In this document: positions 13,561 through 21,933 of the stretch, piece after piece
Layout: each line of letters starts with the position of its first letter
Numbering within the stretch: position 1 is the first letter of the stretch
NCBI RefSeq assembly: GCF_004339095.1
Contig: NZ_SMGQ01000018.1
Span: forward strand, 24,227 to 88,226
Origin: Natranaerovirga hydrolytica
GTDB lineage: Bacteria; Bacillota; Clostridia; Lachnospirales; DSM-24629
Reading direction: 5' to 3'
DNA length: 64,000 bases
Notes under the pieces: model-generated
What the model was told of the DNA's origin: nothing
What the model saw: only the letters and a program-made list of their open reading frames with translations
The model's database searches: none
Made by a program: the position numbers and the translations under genes

Positions 13561-14632
13561 AATCTCCAAAGCTTGTCCCTACTAAACGACCTGCTTGTAT
13601 TAAAGGATTGTCTAAATTAACTGTTTTTAATTTTCCGGCTACTTCTTCTAAAGGTTTTGACACGATTTTGTTATTTTCTAATGCTACCGTGTAGCCAAAC
13701 TGATTCTTTTCTATTAATTCTATAGCATGTGCTCCAAATTGGGTCGCAAGGACTCTATCATATGACGTAGGTGCGCCACCTCTTTGTTGATGTCCTGGTA
13801 TAGTCACTCTTGTTTCAAAACCTAGACGGCTAGAGATCTCTTGAGCTAGGCTAAAAGAAATAGATGGATCTTTTAAATTTCTTCTATGTTTTTTAAATTC
13901 TTTTCTGGTCATTAATGCTTCTTCTTGTGTTCTTGCACCTTCTGCTATGGCTAAGATGGAAAAGTTTTTGCCGTTGTTATACCTTTCTTTTAAAGCACTT
14001 AGAACATTTTCTATGGTAAAGGGTATTTCTGGTATTAATACAACATCTGCTCCTCCTGCCACTCCAGAATACAGCGTTAACCATCCTGCCTTATTGCCCA
14101 TTAATTCAACTAACATAACCCTATCATGAGAGTCAGCAGTGGTATGAATTCTATCAATAACATCTGTTGCTATATCTACTGCACTATGGAATCCAAAAGT
14201 AAGGTCTGTTCCCCATATATCGTTATCAATGGTTTTTGGTAAGGCAATAATATTTAAACCTTCTTCTCTTAATAAATTGGCATTTTTATGGGTTCCATTT
14301 CCTCCTAAAACCACTAAAACATCTAATGCCAATGCATTGTAATTGATTACCATTGCTTTAACTTTGTCTACATTATCTTCTTCTATTTTTCTCATTTTTT
14401 TAAAAGGTGTTCTTGCTGTTCCTAAAATGGTTCCGCCTCTTGTTAATATACCTGAAAAGTCCTCTGGTTTCATTATTTTATAGTCTTTGTTAATAAGACC
14501 TTTAAACCCATCATTGATACCGATTATTTCCACATCCATTTTATTATATGCTGACTTTGCAACAGCTCTTATAGCAGCATTTAATCCTGGACAGTCACCA
14601 CCACTTGTCAATATACCTATTCTTTTTTTCAT
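13559..14632 (-). CDS. pfkA: 6-phosphofructokinase (GGNGT/PKTIDND variant)
   Basis: A 357-aa phosphofructokinase of glycolysis. Recognisable are TSGGDCPGLNA (residues 9-19), the catalytic PKTIDND (132-138), a fructose-6-phosphate site (DSHDRVMLVELMGNKAGW) and PGHQQRGGAPTSYDR. The usual GGDGS is replaced by GGNGT (110-114), so the Asp that helps bind Mg is Asn. The Gly-104/Gly-124 pair of classical ATP enzymes (Bacillus numbering) is Gly/Lys, as in the mixed ATP/PPi subgroup. The phosphoryl donor is therefore uncertain, though Gly at 104 favours ATP. It overlaps the upstream gene by 4 nt. Confidence 0.9.
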   Translation of the reverse strand: MKKRIGILTSGGDCPGLNAAIRAVAKSAYNKMDVEIIGINDGFKGLINKDYKIMKPEDFSGILTRGGTILGTARTPFKKMRKIEEDNVDKVKAMVINYNALALDVLVVLGGNGTHKNANLLREEGLNIIALPKTIDNDIWGTDLTFGFHSAVDIATDVIDRIHTTADSHDRVMLVELMGNKAGWLTLYSGVAGGADVVLIPEIPFTIENVLSALKERYNNGKNFSILAIAEGARTQEEALMTRKEFKKHRRNLKDPSISFSLAQEISSRLGFETRVTIPGHQQRGGAPTSYDRVLATQFGAHAIELIEKNQFGYTVALENNKIVSKPLEEVAGKLKTVNLDNPLIQAGRLVGTSFGD

Positions 14633-15162
14633 AGATAGTCCTCCTTCTTTATATTGAGGTATAATCTGTTTTCTATTTCTTTTAATCTTAAGGGATGAGG
14701 TAAACTTATATCAATCAATATTTCTTTTGGAATACCTATAACATCTACTAATTTATGGTTTAAGATAAGATTGCCTAGGGCATATTCCTTAATTTCCACA
14801 ACAAGTTTATTATTTTCTATTGTACACTGATACTTAAGCTGTAAGAAATAATTGAGCTTAAGAACATTGATCTCTACACCTATAACCTGTTTTTTCTGAT
14901 TAACTTTTATGCGCTGAACCTTTATAGCTTCAGGTAGAATCTCTGCTATTTTATCCTTGTGTAAGGTTACATACATATTAATTAAAGAATCCGTTAGTAA
15001 ATAATGCATTTGGTCTTCTAGATTAAGAACATATTGTACCTGTTCTTTTTTAATACGATATCCTTCCGGTGAAGGTCTAGCAATTTGTGTATAAATCGTT
15101 AGATTTATAAAAACAATTAAAATAACGATACACATCCATGATATTTTATAAATGATACGCAA
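14629..15162 (-). CDS. Membrane-anchored protein, YpmS/DUF2140-like
   Basis: A 177-aa protein with one N-terminal transmembrane anchor (about residues 6-25) and an extracytoplasmic beta-rich domain. A run such as PKEILIDISLPHPLRL near the C-terminus is reminiscent of the YpmS (DUF2140) family, for which no firm role is known. That assignment is weak. It overlaps pfkA by 4 nt (ATGA), implying translational coupling to a glycolytic gene, which may be fortuitous. Start ATG 15162 follows GAGGGAG. Confidence 0.6.
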   Translation of the reverse strand: MRIIYKISWMCIVILIVFINLTIYTQIARPSPEGYRIKKEQVQYVLNLEDQMHYLLTDSLINMYVTLHKDKIAEILPEAIKVQRIKVNQKKQVIGVEINVLKLNYFLQLKYQCTIENNKLVVEIKEYALGNLILNHKLVDVIGIPKEILIDISLPHPLRLKEIENRLYLNIKKEDYL

Positions 15163-15224
15163 AACTTCTCCCTCTTTATCTATTTTATTAACTTATTATT
15201 ACCTAAAGAGGTGAGTCAATGCAT

Positions 15225-16946
15225 TTAATCCTGTAATAAAATAATTTTAGGTATTCCACTCAATGTATTTATACCTTCTTCTTTTGTATAAAAATCTTCC
15301 AAAAATCCATATGATACAGTGTAAATAAATTCTCTACCATCTGCTATTTTTACTGTTATATAGTTGCCTGCGTATGAACTATAGGAAAGTTGTGCAATTT
15401 CTATTGAAGGAATAATTTCTCGTTCATGTAAGTCTTGAACCAGCATTAAACGATCGTTATAGGATAAAATTAATACTTCCTCTTCTTCTAGAAAATAATT
15501 TGGTATCAACTCTATATTAAACTCAAGATTATTTTTATTAAAATCATAAACATCTGATATATTATTTTCTACTATAATCCATTCATCTTCAGCTTTTTCT
15601 AAAACAAAATGATACACATTTTGGTAATTCACACCATGAGAAACCAGAATAAATGCATTGCTACTGTCTATTGCTAAATATCTAGTAAATACTTTATTGG
15701 TTCCCCAATAATTTTGTATGACTTCTTCTATTTTTTTTCTCTCTTCGTCTTCCCTAGTTGGTTTTTTGACTGGAGAAAACTCATATGTTTCTACAGCATT
15801 ATCCCATACTTCTTTAGGAACCGTTTCATAACTTTCATCTTTAAATACCAATACTTGATAATCATTATAATAATAGACTAACTCAATTTCTTTTGCTTCC
15901 ATATCATAGATATATTCTGATTGATTAGTAAAGTCTTCTGTTATGGGCAAATTATACTCTTGTGCTATATACTCTGTTGTGATCCGTTCTCCTTTTCTGA
16001 AATCATAAGGATTATTGCCTTTTCTTAATAAATTGGCTGCGTTGTTGTTTTGGTAATGATAAAAACGCCTATACAGGTCTTGAAAGCTATTCATTTGCTG
16101 CTCCATTAAAAAATCTGCCTTCATTTCAAAAATGGTTTCTTTTTCGACTTTGAATAAATCAGGATATGCTTCAAACAATTGATCTATTTTATCATCGGTT
16201 AATAATGCAAGGGTTCCTTTTATAAGGGTATTATCTTCTAGAAAATCTTCTATATAGTATCTTATATTTTCGCCTTGTAAGTTTTTATTACTAAATATAT
16301 CGTATATTAATTCATACTGATCTTCTGACTCCTTATAAAGTAATAGAACTTCTTCTTCATAATGTTCAAAAAGGTCTTGGAATAAATCTTGTAGTTTGTT
16401 TTCATCGACTTCAATAACCAATTCTAATTTTTCATCGTTTATATATGCATCTGTAATTGTACATAAATAAGGCAAACTTAAAAAACTACAGTGCATTAAA
16501 TTGCCTTTCTGTTCTATCATATACTCATTAAACCTGTCATCAAATAGTGATACTGGAATGTTCCAGGTTCCCCATTTTAATCCACTATAATTTAATTGTA
16601 TGGCATTGTTATTTGTCTCAATACTGAACTCTGATGTTACGGGTATCATTAGGCCTTTATATTCAATATTTTTTGTAACTTTTTGCTCATTAAAATGAAC
16701 CCACAAATCTCCATTATCATCTAACCTATTGTTTGCTAAATGATAATTAAATGTTGCCTCATCAAGCGTAACAATAATTTCTGTGTCATTAACCACTTGG
16801 GTTTCATAATCAGTGTCCTCTACTTGATTGTAAACATCTTCTAATTGAAACACACTTTTATAATTATACACTAACGTGATTAATAAAAGAATTGTTAACG
16901 TTGCAACGATGATTAAACCTATTAATATATTTCTTTTATTCTTCAT
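15225..16946 (-). CDS. Membrane-anchored extracytoplasmic protein of unknown function
   Basis: A 573-aa protein with an N-terminal signal anchor (about residues 8-26) and a large acidic exterior portion without a recognised domain. It has many aromatic and Asn/Asp residues and two Cys (in HCSFLSLPYLC). The first 200 residues have a beta-rich look (VTLDEATFNYHLANN...LWVHFNEQKV), and the C-terminal part contains repeated short beta-like strands. AAAGGTGATAGGTT precedes the ATG. It lies between asnS and the YpmS-like gene, all on the minus strand, and may share their transcript. No function is claimed. Confidence 0.65.
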   Translation of the reverse strand: MKNKRNILIGLIIVATLTILLLITLVYNYKSVFQLEDVYNQVEDTDYETQVVNDTEIIVTLDEATFNYHLANNRLDDNGDLWVHFNEQKVTKNIEYKGLMIPVTSEFSIETNNNAIQLNYSGLKWGTWNIPVSLFDDRFNEYMIEQKGNLMHCSFLSLPYLCTITDAYINDEKLELVIEVDENKLQDLFQDLFEHYEEEVLLLYKESEDQYELIYDIFSNKNLQGENIRYYIEDFLEDNTLIKGTLALLTDDKIDQLFEAYPDLFKVEKETIFEMKADFLMEQQMNSFQDLYRRFYHYQNNNAANLLRKGNNPYDFRKGERITTEYIAQEYNLPITEDFTNQSEYIYDMEAKEIELVYYYNDYQVLVFKDESYETVPKEVWDNAVETYEFSPVKKPTREDEERKKIEEVIQNYWGTNKVFTRYLAIDSSNAFILVSHGVNYQNVYHFVLEKAEDEWIIVENNISDVYDFNKNNLEFNIELIPNYFLEEEEVLILSYNDRLMLVQDLHEREIIPSIEIAQLSYSSYAGNYITVKIADGREFIYTVSYGFLEDFYTKEEGINTLSGIPKIILLQD

Positions 16947-16970
16947 AACCTATCACCTTTTATTTGTTTT

Positions 16971-18344
16971 TTAAAATTCTAAATGATTGACCGTTCTTGG
17001 ATAGGAAATTACGTCTCTTATATTTTTCATCCCTGTAATATACATTATTGCTCGCTCTAATCCTAGACCAAATCCAGCATGTTGTGTTCCACCATACTTT
17101 CTTAAATCTAAATACCACCAATAGTCTTCTTGATTTAAATTGCTTTCTTCCATTCTCTTTACCAAAGTATCATATCTTTCTTCTCGTTGACTACCACCAA
17201 TGATTTCACCTATTCCTGGAACTAATAAATCCATTGCCGCTACTGTTTTTTCATCATCATTAAGGCGCATATAAAAGGCTTTAATATCTTTTGGATAATC
17301 TGTTACAAATACTGGCTTTTTAAACACTTTCTCTGTCAAGTATCTTTCATGCTCTGTTTGTAAATCACAACCCCATTGCACCTTATGTTCAAATATTTCT
17401 TGGCTTTCTTGTAATAATTCTATTGCTTTTGTATAGGTTACTTTTTCAAAGCTTGAATTGATAACATTATCAAGCCTTTCTTTTAATCCTTTATCAATAA
17501 ACTGATTACAAAATTCCAATTCTTCCTGAGCATGATCCATAACATAATGAATAATGTATTTTAACATCTCTTCTGCTAATGCCATATTTTCCTCTAAGCC
17601 TGCAAAAGCTATTTCAGGTTCTACCATCCAGAATTCTGCTGCATGACGCGTCGTATTAGAATTTTCCGCCCTAAAAGTTGGACCAAATGTGTATACATTT
17701 CTAAACGCCAAAGCATAGGGTTCTACATTTAATTGTCCACTCACTGTTAGGTTGGCTTCTTTCTTAAAAAAATCTTCCAAGAAGCCTTCGTGTTCTTTAT
17801 TAGGCTCTAAGGTGGTCACACGAAACATTTCACCTGCTCCTTCGCAGTCGCTTCCTGTAATGATTGGCGTATGAACATATACAAAGTTCTTGTGGATAAA
17901 AAACTGATGTATGGCAAATGATATTAAGGATCTTATTCTAAAAATGGCATAAAATGTATTGGTCCTTGGCCTTAAATGGGGTATTGTTCTCAGATACTCA
18001 AAAGAATGCCTTTTCTTTTGTAGTGGATAATCTGAAGTTGATTGCCCTTCTACTTTTATAAAGGTTGCTTGAAGCTCAAAAGATTGTTTCATATTGGGTG
18101 TCTCAATTAATTTGCCTTGTACTGTTATTGACGAACCTACTGTTAGCTTTGTAATTTCCTCAAAATTATTTAATGTCTCATCAAAAACAATCTGAAGGTT
18201 ATCAAAAAAAGTACCGTCATTTATGACTATAAAACCGAATTTTTTAGAATTTCTTATACTCCTAACCCAACCCGATACTTTAATTTCTTTACCAACATAT
18301 TCATTGGTATTTTTATATAATTCAATAATCACATTCTGATTCAT
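16971..18344 (-). CDS. asnS: Asparaginyl-tRNA synthetase
   Basis: A 457-aa class IIb aminoacyl-tRNA synthetase that charges tRNA-Asn. N-terminal OB-fold anticodon-binding domain ([25 protein letters not shown]), then class II motif 1 ([17 protein letters not shown]), motif 2 ([21 protein letters not shown]) and motif 3 ([13 protein letters not shown]). The Asn-type motif 2 distinguishes it from aspartyl enzymes. The open frame begins at a GTG at 18365 that precedes AAGGAG; ATG 18344, 9 nt after it, is the true start. Its leader is only about 50 nt, too short for a T-box. A TGTTATAAT extended -10 lies at 18401-18409. Confidence 0.95.
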   Translation of the reverse strand: MNQNVIIELYKNTNEYVGKEIKVSGWVRSIRNSKKFGFIVINDGTFFDNLQIVFDETLNNFEEITKLTVGSSITVQGKLIETPNMKQSFELQATFIKVEGQSTSDYPLQKKRHSFEYLRTIPHLRPRTNTFYAIFRIRSLISFAIHQFFIHKNFVYVHTPIITGSDCEGAGEMFRVTTLEPNKEHEGFLEDFFKKEANLTVSGQLNVEPYALAFRNVYTFGPTFRAENSNTTRHAAEFWMVEPEIAFAGLEENMALAEEMLKYIIHYVMDHAQEELEFCNQFIDKGLKERLDNVINSSFEKVTYTKAIELLQESQEIFEHKVQWGCDLQTEHERYLTEKVFKKPVFVTDYPKDIKAFYMRLNDDEKTVAAMDLLVPGIGEIIGGSQREERYDTLVKRMEESNLNQEDYWWYLDLRKYGGTQHAGFGLGLERAIMYITGMKNIRDVISYPRTVNHLEF

Positions 18345-18538
18345 AATTTGTAACTCCTTATACACTTTATTTACTTAAATAATTCTCTTATATATAGTTT
18401 ATTATAACATGTTTTACTTGTTTTTTTTATTATTTATCCTTTTGTTTTATTTATAGTACTGATTCATTTGTGTTATACTTATGTTATGTAATAATCTACT
18501 AAAAGGATTATTTCCACTTAATTTGTTATATTATATTT

Positions 18539-18567
18539 TTAACCTTAAAAAATAAAATCAATACTAT
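18539..18567 (+). promoter_or_regulatory. Candidate promoter of the aminopeptidase gene
   Basis: TTAACC (18539-18544), 17-nt spacer, TACTAT (18562-18567): each box matches 4 of 6 consensus bases. Transcription would start near 18574, at the foot of the leader hairpin. Confidence 0.4.
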
Positions 18568-18571
18568 TTTT

Positions 18572-18672
18572 TGAAAATGTAATTTGTAAACTTGCTGGCA
18601 AAGATTTGTCAATTAGATTTTTATTGAAAACTTTTGCCTGAAGCGTAAGTGACATCATATTACAAGGTTAAT
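18572..18672 (+). repeat. Dispersed leader-hairpin element, copy B
   Basis: Stem TGAAAATGTAATT (18572-18584) / AATTAGATTTTTA (18611-18623), 11 of 13 paired. The conserved loop has AAACTTGCTGGCAAAGATTTG (inner stem TTGC/GCAA), then the conserved tail TTTTGCCTGAAGCGTAAGTG and a closing CAAGGTTAATC shared with copy A. It ends 22 nt before the aminopeptidase ATG, in the sense orientation. Confidence 0.75.
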
Positions 18673-18694
18673 CTAAAAAGAAAGGAAGTTTTTT

Positions 18695-19810
18695 ATGGAT
18701 GAAAGAACCAAACTTTTAGCAAAAAATTTAGTGAATTATTCTGTACGTGTTCAAAAAGATGAAAATGTATTAATTCACCATACAGGTCATGCTACTGAAT
18801 TGTTAGCAAAGGCTTTAATTAAAGAAGTTTATGCTGCTGGTGGAACACCATTTGTTCATAGCTCTAACAGACGCTTAGAACGTGAAATCATGCTACAAGG
18901 CAACAAAAAACAATATGACCTTATGGCAAAAGTCGATGGTTTATTAATGGAAAATATGGATTGCTATATTGGTGTGAGAGGCGATGATAACGTTTCAGAA
19001 TTAGGTGATGTACCTGCAGATAAAAGAAAACTGTATTCAAAAAATTATTTAACCCCTGTACATCATGACATTCGTGTTCCAAAAACCAAGTGGGTCGTTC
19101 TAAGGTATCCAAATAATGCAATGGCTCAACTGGCTGATATGAGCTTAGATGGCTTTGAAGATTTCTATTATAATGTTTGTAACTTAGATTATTCTAAAAT
19201 GTCTAAAGCTATGGATGGATTAGTAAGGTTAATGGATCAAACGGATAAAGTTCATATAAAAGGTCCTGGAACTGATTTAACTTTCTCTATTAAAGATATC
19301 CCAAATATTAAATGCGATGGTCAAATGAATATTCCAGATGGTGAAGTTTTTACAGCCCCTATTAAAGACTCAGTACAAGGCAAACTCAGCTTTAATACGC
19401 CTTCAATGTACCAAGGGTTTACCTATGAAAATATTGTATTAGAGTTTAAAGATGGTAAGATTATTAATGCTTTTGCTAATGATTCCAATCGAATCAATGA
19501 AGTATTTGATACAGATGAAGGCGCTAGATATATTGGTGAATTTGCTATTGGTGTCAATCCTTATATCTTAAAACCAATGAAAGACATACTGTTTGATGAG
19601 AAGATTATGGGCAGTTTTCACTTTACACCTGGTAATTGCTATGATGAAGCACCTAACGGCAATAAATCTTCTATTCATTGGGATTTGGTTTGTATACAAA
19701 CACCTGAGTTTGGTGGCGGAGAAATGTACTTTGATGATGTTCTTATACGAAAAGACGGATTATTTGTACTGCCTGAATTAGAAGGGCTTAACCCTAGTAA
19801 CTTAAAGTAA
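18695..19810 (+). CDS. M29 family (AmpS-type) metallo-aminopeptidase
   Basis: A 371-aa cytosolic aminopeptidase of the M29 family, which removes N-terminal residues from peptides with two metal ions. Expected ligand motifs are present: DGEVFTAP (Glu, about residue 217), GEFAIG (Glu, about 283), GSFHFTPG (His, about 311) and SSIHWDLV (His and Asp, about 337-339). The length is slightly under the roughly 400 aa of classical members. Shine-Dalgarno AAAGGAAG precedes the ATG. It is a single-gene unit with its own leader RNA element upstream and a terminator downstream. Confidence 0.9.
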   Translation: MDERTKLLAKNLVNYSVRVQKDENVLIHHTGHATELLAKALIKEVYAAGGTPFVHSSNRRLEREIMLQGNKKQYDLMAKVDGLLMENMDCYIGVRGDDNVSELGDVPADKRKLYSKNYLTPVHHDIRVPKTKWVVLRYPNNAMAQLADMSLDGFEDFYYNVCNLDYSKMSKAMDGLVRLMDQTDKVHIKGPGTDLTFSIKDIPNIKCDGQMNIPDGEVFTAPIKDSVQGKLSFNTPSMYQGFTYENIVLEFKDGKIINAFANDSNRINEVFDTDEGARYIGEFAIGVNPYILKPMKDILFDEKIMGSFHFTPGNCYDEAPNGNKSSIHWDLVCIQTPEFGGGEMYFDDVLIRKDGLFVLPELEGLNPSNLK

Positions 19811-19842
19811 GCTGTATCCTTATATTATAAAAGTTGACGGTT

Positions 19843-19872
19843 TTTATTGTGCATAGTCACAATAAATTTTTG
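19843..19872 (+). terminator. Aminopeptidase gene terminator
   Basis: Stem TTTATTGTG-catagt-CACAATAAA followed by TTTTTG, 32 nt after the stop codon. Confidence 0.7.
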
Positions 19873-19937
19873 TTGGCTTTTATTTTTTTCTACTACATAT
19901 CTACACTTTTACTGATTATCTTCTGATTTATTTATTA

Positions 19938-19966
19938 TTGCATATTTACTTTATGTGTATTATACT
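19938..19966 (+). promoter_or_regulatory. Promoter of the yjiH-like gene
   Basis: TTGCAT (19938-19943), 17-nt spacer, TATACT (19961-19966), about 80 nt before the start codon. Confidence 0.5.
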
Positions 19967-20043
19967 CTACTCTGTGCGTCTTAAATAATTATTATTTTTT
20001 TATTTAAGGTGCAATTTCAATCTTACATAAAGGAGTATACATT

Positions 20044-21390
20044 ATGAATAACAAATTTTCATTTTCCAACTTTTTAAAATTTATGATCCCTTCATTAATT
20101 GGTATTGTGCTTTTTATGACACCCATTCCACAAGATGAAGGCGTTACCATTCCAATTGCTTTACTTTCTAATTTTGTATTAGACACATTTGATATGTATT
20201 TGCCTGCAATATCAACTGTTCTAATATCTATTGCAGTCATCATCACCCTTATATGTACTTTATTAAAACCCAAATTCATTACCCATAATGCTTTCCTAAA
20301 TAACCTTTTTATTGTTACACCTTTTTGGTTGTTTTTAAGAGTATCTGGTATGATTTTTGCAGTATTAACTTTATTAGAACTTGGCCCCAATTGGATTTGG
20401 TCAGAAGATACAGGTGGTTTATTATTATTTGAATTAATACCTGTTTTATTTTCTGTATTTTTATTTGCAGGTTTATTATTACCCTTATTACTTAATTTCG
20501 GTTTGCTAGAATTTATTGGCACACTACTGACTAAAGTTATGCGTCCTATCTTTAAGTTACCTGGTCGTTCTTCTATTGATTGTATTACTTCTTGGTTAGG
20601 TGATGGTACGATTGGTATTCTTCTAACCAACAAGCAATTTGAAGAAGGACATTATACCAAGCGTGAAGCGGCTGTTATTGCTACAAACTTTTCTGCTGTT
20701 TCCATTACTTTTAGTTTGGTTGTTATTTCTCAAGTTGAACTCACCCATTATTTCATACCGTTTTATTTAACTGTAACTTTAGCAGGTGTTATTGCAGCCT
20801 TGATTGTGCCAAGAATACCTCCTTTATCCAGAAAAGAGGACGTTTATTTTGATGGTCGCACCAGCTCTAATAATGAAACATTACCTGAAGGTTATAATTC
20901 CTTTAAATGGGGGCTGGAAAAAGCAACTTTAAAAGCCAGTACATCTTCTAAATTATCCACTTTTCTACTGGGCGGTTCAAAAAATGTATTAGATATGTGG
21001 TTAGGCGTTATGCCAATTGTTATGGCTTTTGGTACGTTTGCATTGATTATAACAGAATTCACACCTCTTTTTCATTGGTTAGGATTACCTTTTATTCCTT
21101 TACTGAATGTATTAGGCGTTCCTGAGGCAACAGATGCGGCAATGACTTTCGTTGTTGGATTTGGTGATATGTTCTTACCTGTTGTGATTGGTAGAGGCAT
21201 TGAAAGTGAATTAACTCGATTTGTAATTGCATGTACTTCTGTTACACAATTAATTTATATGTCAGAAGTAGGCGGTTTGTTATTAGGGTCAAAACTCCCT
21301 ATTAAGTTCAAAGACTTGGTTATCATTTTCCTTCAAAGAACCTTAATCACATTGCCTATTGTTGTCTTTATTGCACATATTATTTTTTAA
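20044..21390 (+). CDS. YjiH family membrane protein (nucleoside-recognition/gate domain)
   Basis: A 448-aa polytopic inner-membrane protein with about ten hydrophobic segments. It has the look of the YjiH/Gate-domain family: FMTPIPQDEGVTIPIA near the N-terminus, SWLGDGTIGILLTNKQFEEGHYTKREAAVIATNFSAV in the middle, and VVGFGDMFLPVVIGRGIESELTRF towards the end. Members are thought to be transporters, but the substrate is not established. AAAGGAG precedes the ATG. It is flanked by its own promoter and a bidirectional terminator, so it stands alone. Confidence 0.8.
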   Translation: MNNKFSFSNFLKFMIPSLIGIVLFMTPIPQDEGVTIPIALLSNFVLDTFDMYLPAISTVLISIAVIITLICTLLKPKFITHNAFLNNLFIVTPFWLFLRVSGMIFAVLTLLELGPNWIWSEDTGGLLLFELIPVLFSVFLFAGLLLPLLLNFGLLEFIGTLLTKVMRPIFKLPGRSSIDCITSWLGDGTIGILLTNKQFEEGHYTKREAAVIATNFSAVSITFSLVVISQVELTHYFIPFYLTVTLAGVIAALIVPRIPPLSRKEDVYFDGRTSSNNETLPEGYNSFKWGLEKATLKASTSSKLSTFLLGGSKNVLDMWLGVMPIVMAFGTFALIITEFTPLFHWLGLPFIPLLNVLGVPEATDAAMTFVVGFGDMFLPVVIGRGIESELTRFVIACTSVTQLIYMSEVGGLLLGSKLPIKFKDLVIIFLQRTLITLPIVVFIAHIIF

Positions 21391-21402
21391 TTGACTATTT
21401 CA

Positions 21403-21436
21403 AAAAAACTTGCAGAAATTACGCTGCAAGTTTTTT
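21403..21436. terminator. Bidirectional terminator (yjiH-like / queT)
   Basis: Perfect 13-bp arms AAAAAACTTGCAG / CTGCAAGTTTTTT with an 8-nt loop. It serves both converging genes and touches the queT stop codon. Confidence 0.9.
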
Positions 21437-21908
21437 ATTTTAATTGTATCTTATGCTTCTCAAAAGTTCGAATTAATGCCAGCCCTAATACAAAACTAGA
21501 TACAAATTGTCCAAAACCAACAAATAGCATAATTAAGTACAGATTTGTCGGCACACCATAACCATACTTAAGAATTAAGCCCACTACTACTGCATTAATA
21601 ATAATAGATGGTATAGGCACTAAGTATTTGTTTTTTCTTAACAAGTAAGAAAAAACTGCTGCTACAAGAGATGCCAAACTCCCAAAAATAATATCTACTA
21701 GTATTGCCCCACCAAGATAATTGCCAATTAAGCACCCGATAAATAACCCTGGAATTGCAGCTGGTGTAAAATAAGGCAATACCGTTAATATCTCAGAGAT
21801 TCTAATTTGCCCTTCTCTAAAACTTATGGGTTGAAATATTAATAATAAGACGACATATATTGCTGCTATTAGTGCAGCTTGAGTCAAAAAACGAGCTTTA
21901 CTATCCAT
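21435..21908 (-). CDS. queT: QueT family transporter (queuosine-precursor ECF S-component)
   Basis: A 157-aa membrane protein with five to six hydrophobic segments. The N-terminal block LTQAALIAAIYVVLLLIFQPISF-REGQIRISEILTVLP and the GLFIGCLIGN segment are typical of QueT, the substrate-binding part of an ECF importer for queuine/preQ precursors. ATG 21920 has no Shine-Dalgarno; ATG 21908 follows GGAGG with 5 nt spacing and is chosen. It lies 25 nt behind an exported orphan gene, in the same orientation. No separate preQ1 riboswitch fits in that gap. Confidence 0.85.
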   Translation of the reverse strand: MDSKARFLTQAALIAAIYVVLLLIFQPISFREGQIRISEILTVLPYFTPAAIPGLFIGCLIGNYLGGAILVDIIFGSLASLVAAVFSYLLRKNKYLVPIPSIIINAVVVGLILKYGYGVPTNLYLIMLFVGFGQFVSSFVLGLALIRTFEKHKIQLK

Positions 21909-21933
21909 TTGTTCCTCCATGATTCAGACTTAA

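Larger units (their letters stand above)
18345..18694. other. asnS/aminopeptidase divergent region
   Basis: On the minus strand it carries the asnS extended -10 promoter (TGTTATAAT, 18401-18409). In the middle there is a small hairpin AATAATC-N9-GATTATT (about 18490-18512). On the plus strand it has the promoter and leader-hairpin element of the aminopeptidase gene. No coding sequence. Confidence 0.5.

Noticed and set aside
20004..20633. 209-aa minus-strand open frame opposite the yjiH-like gene
   Set aside because: Shadow of a strongly supported membrane protein gene; Asn/Ile/Lys-rich with no known domain.
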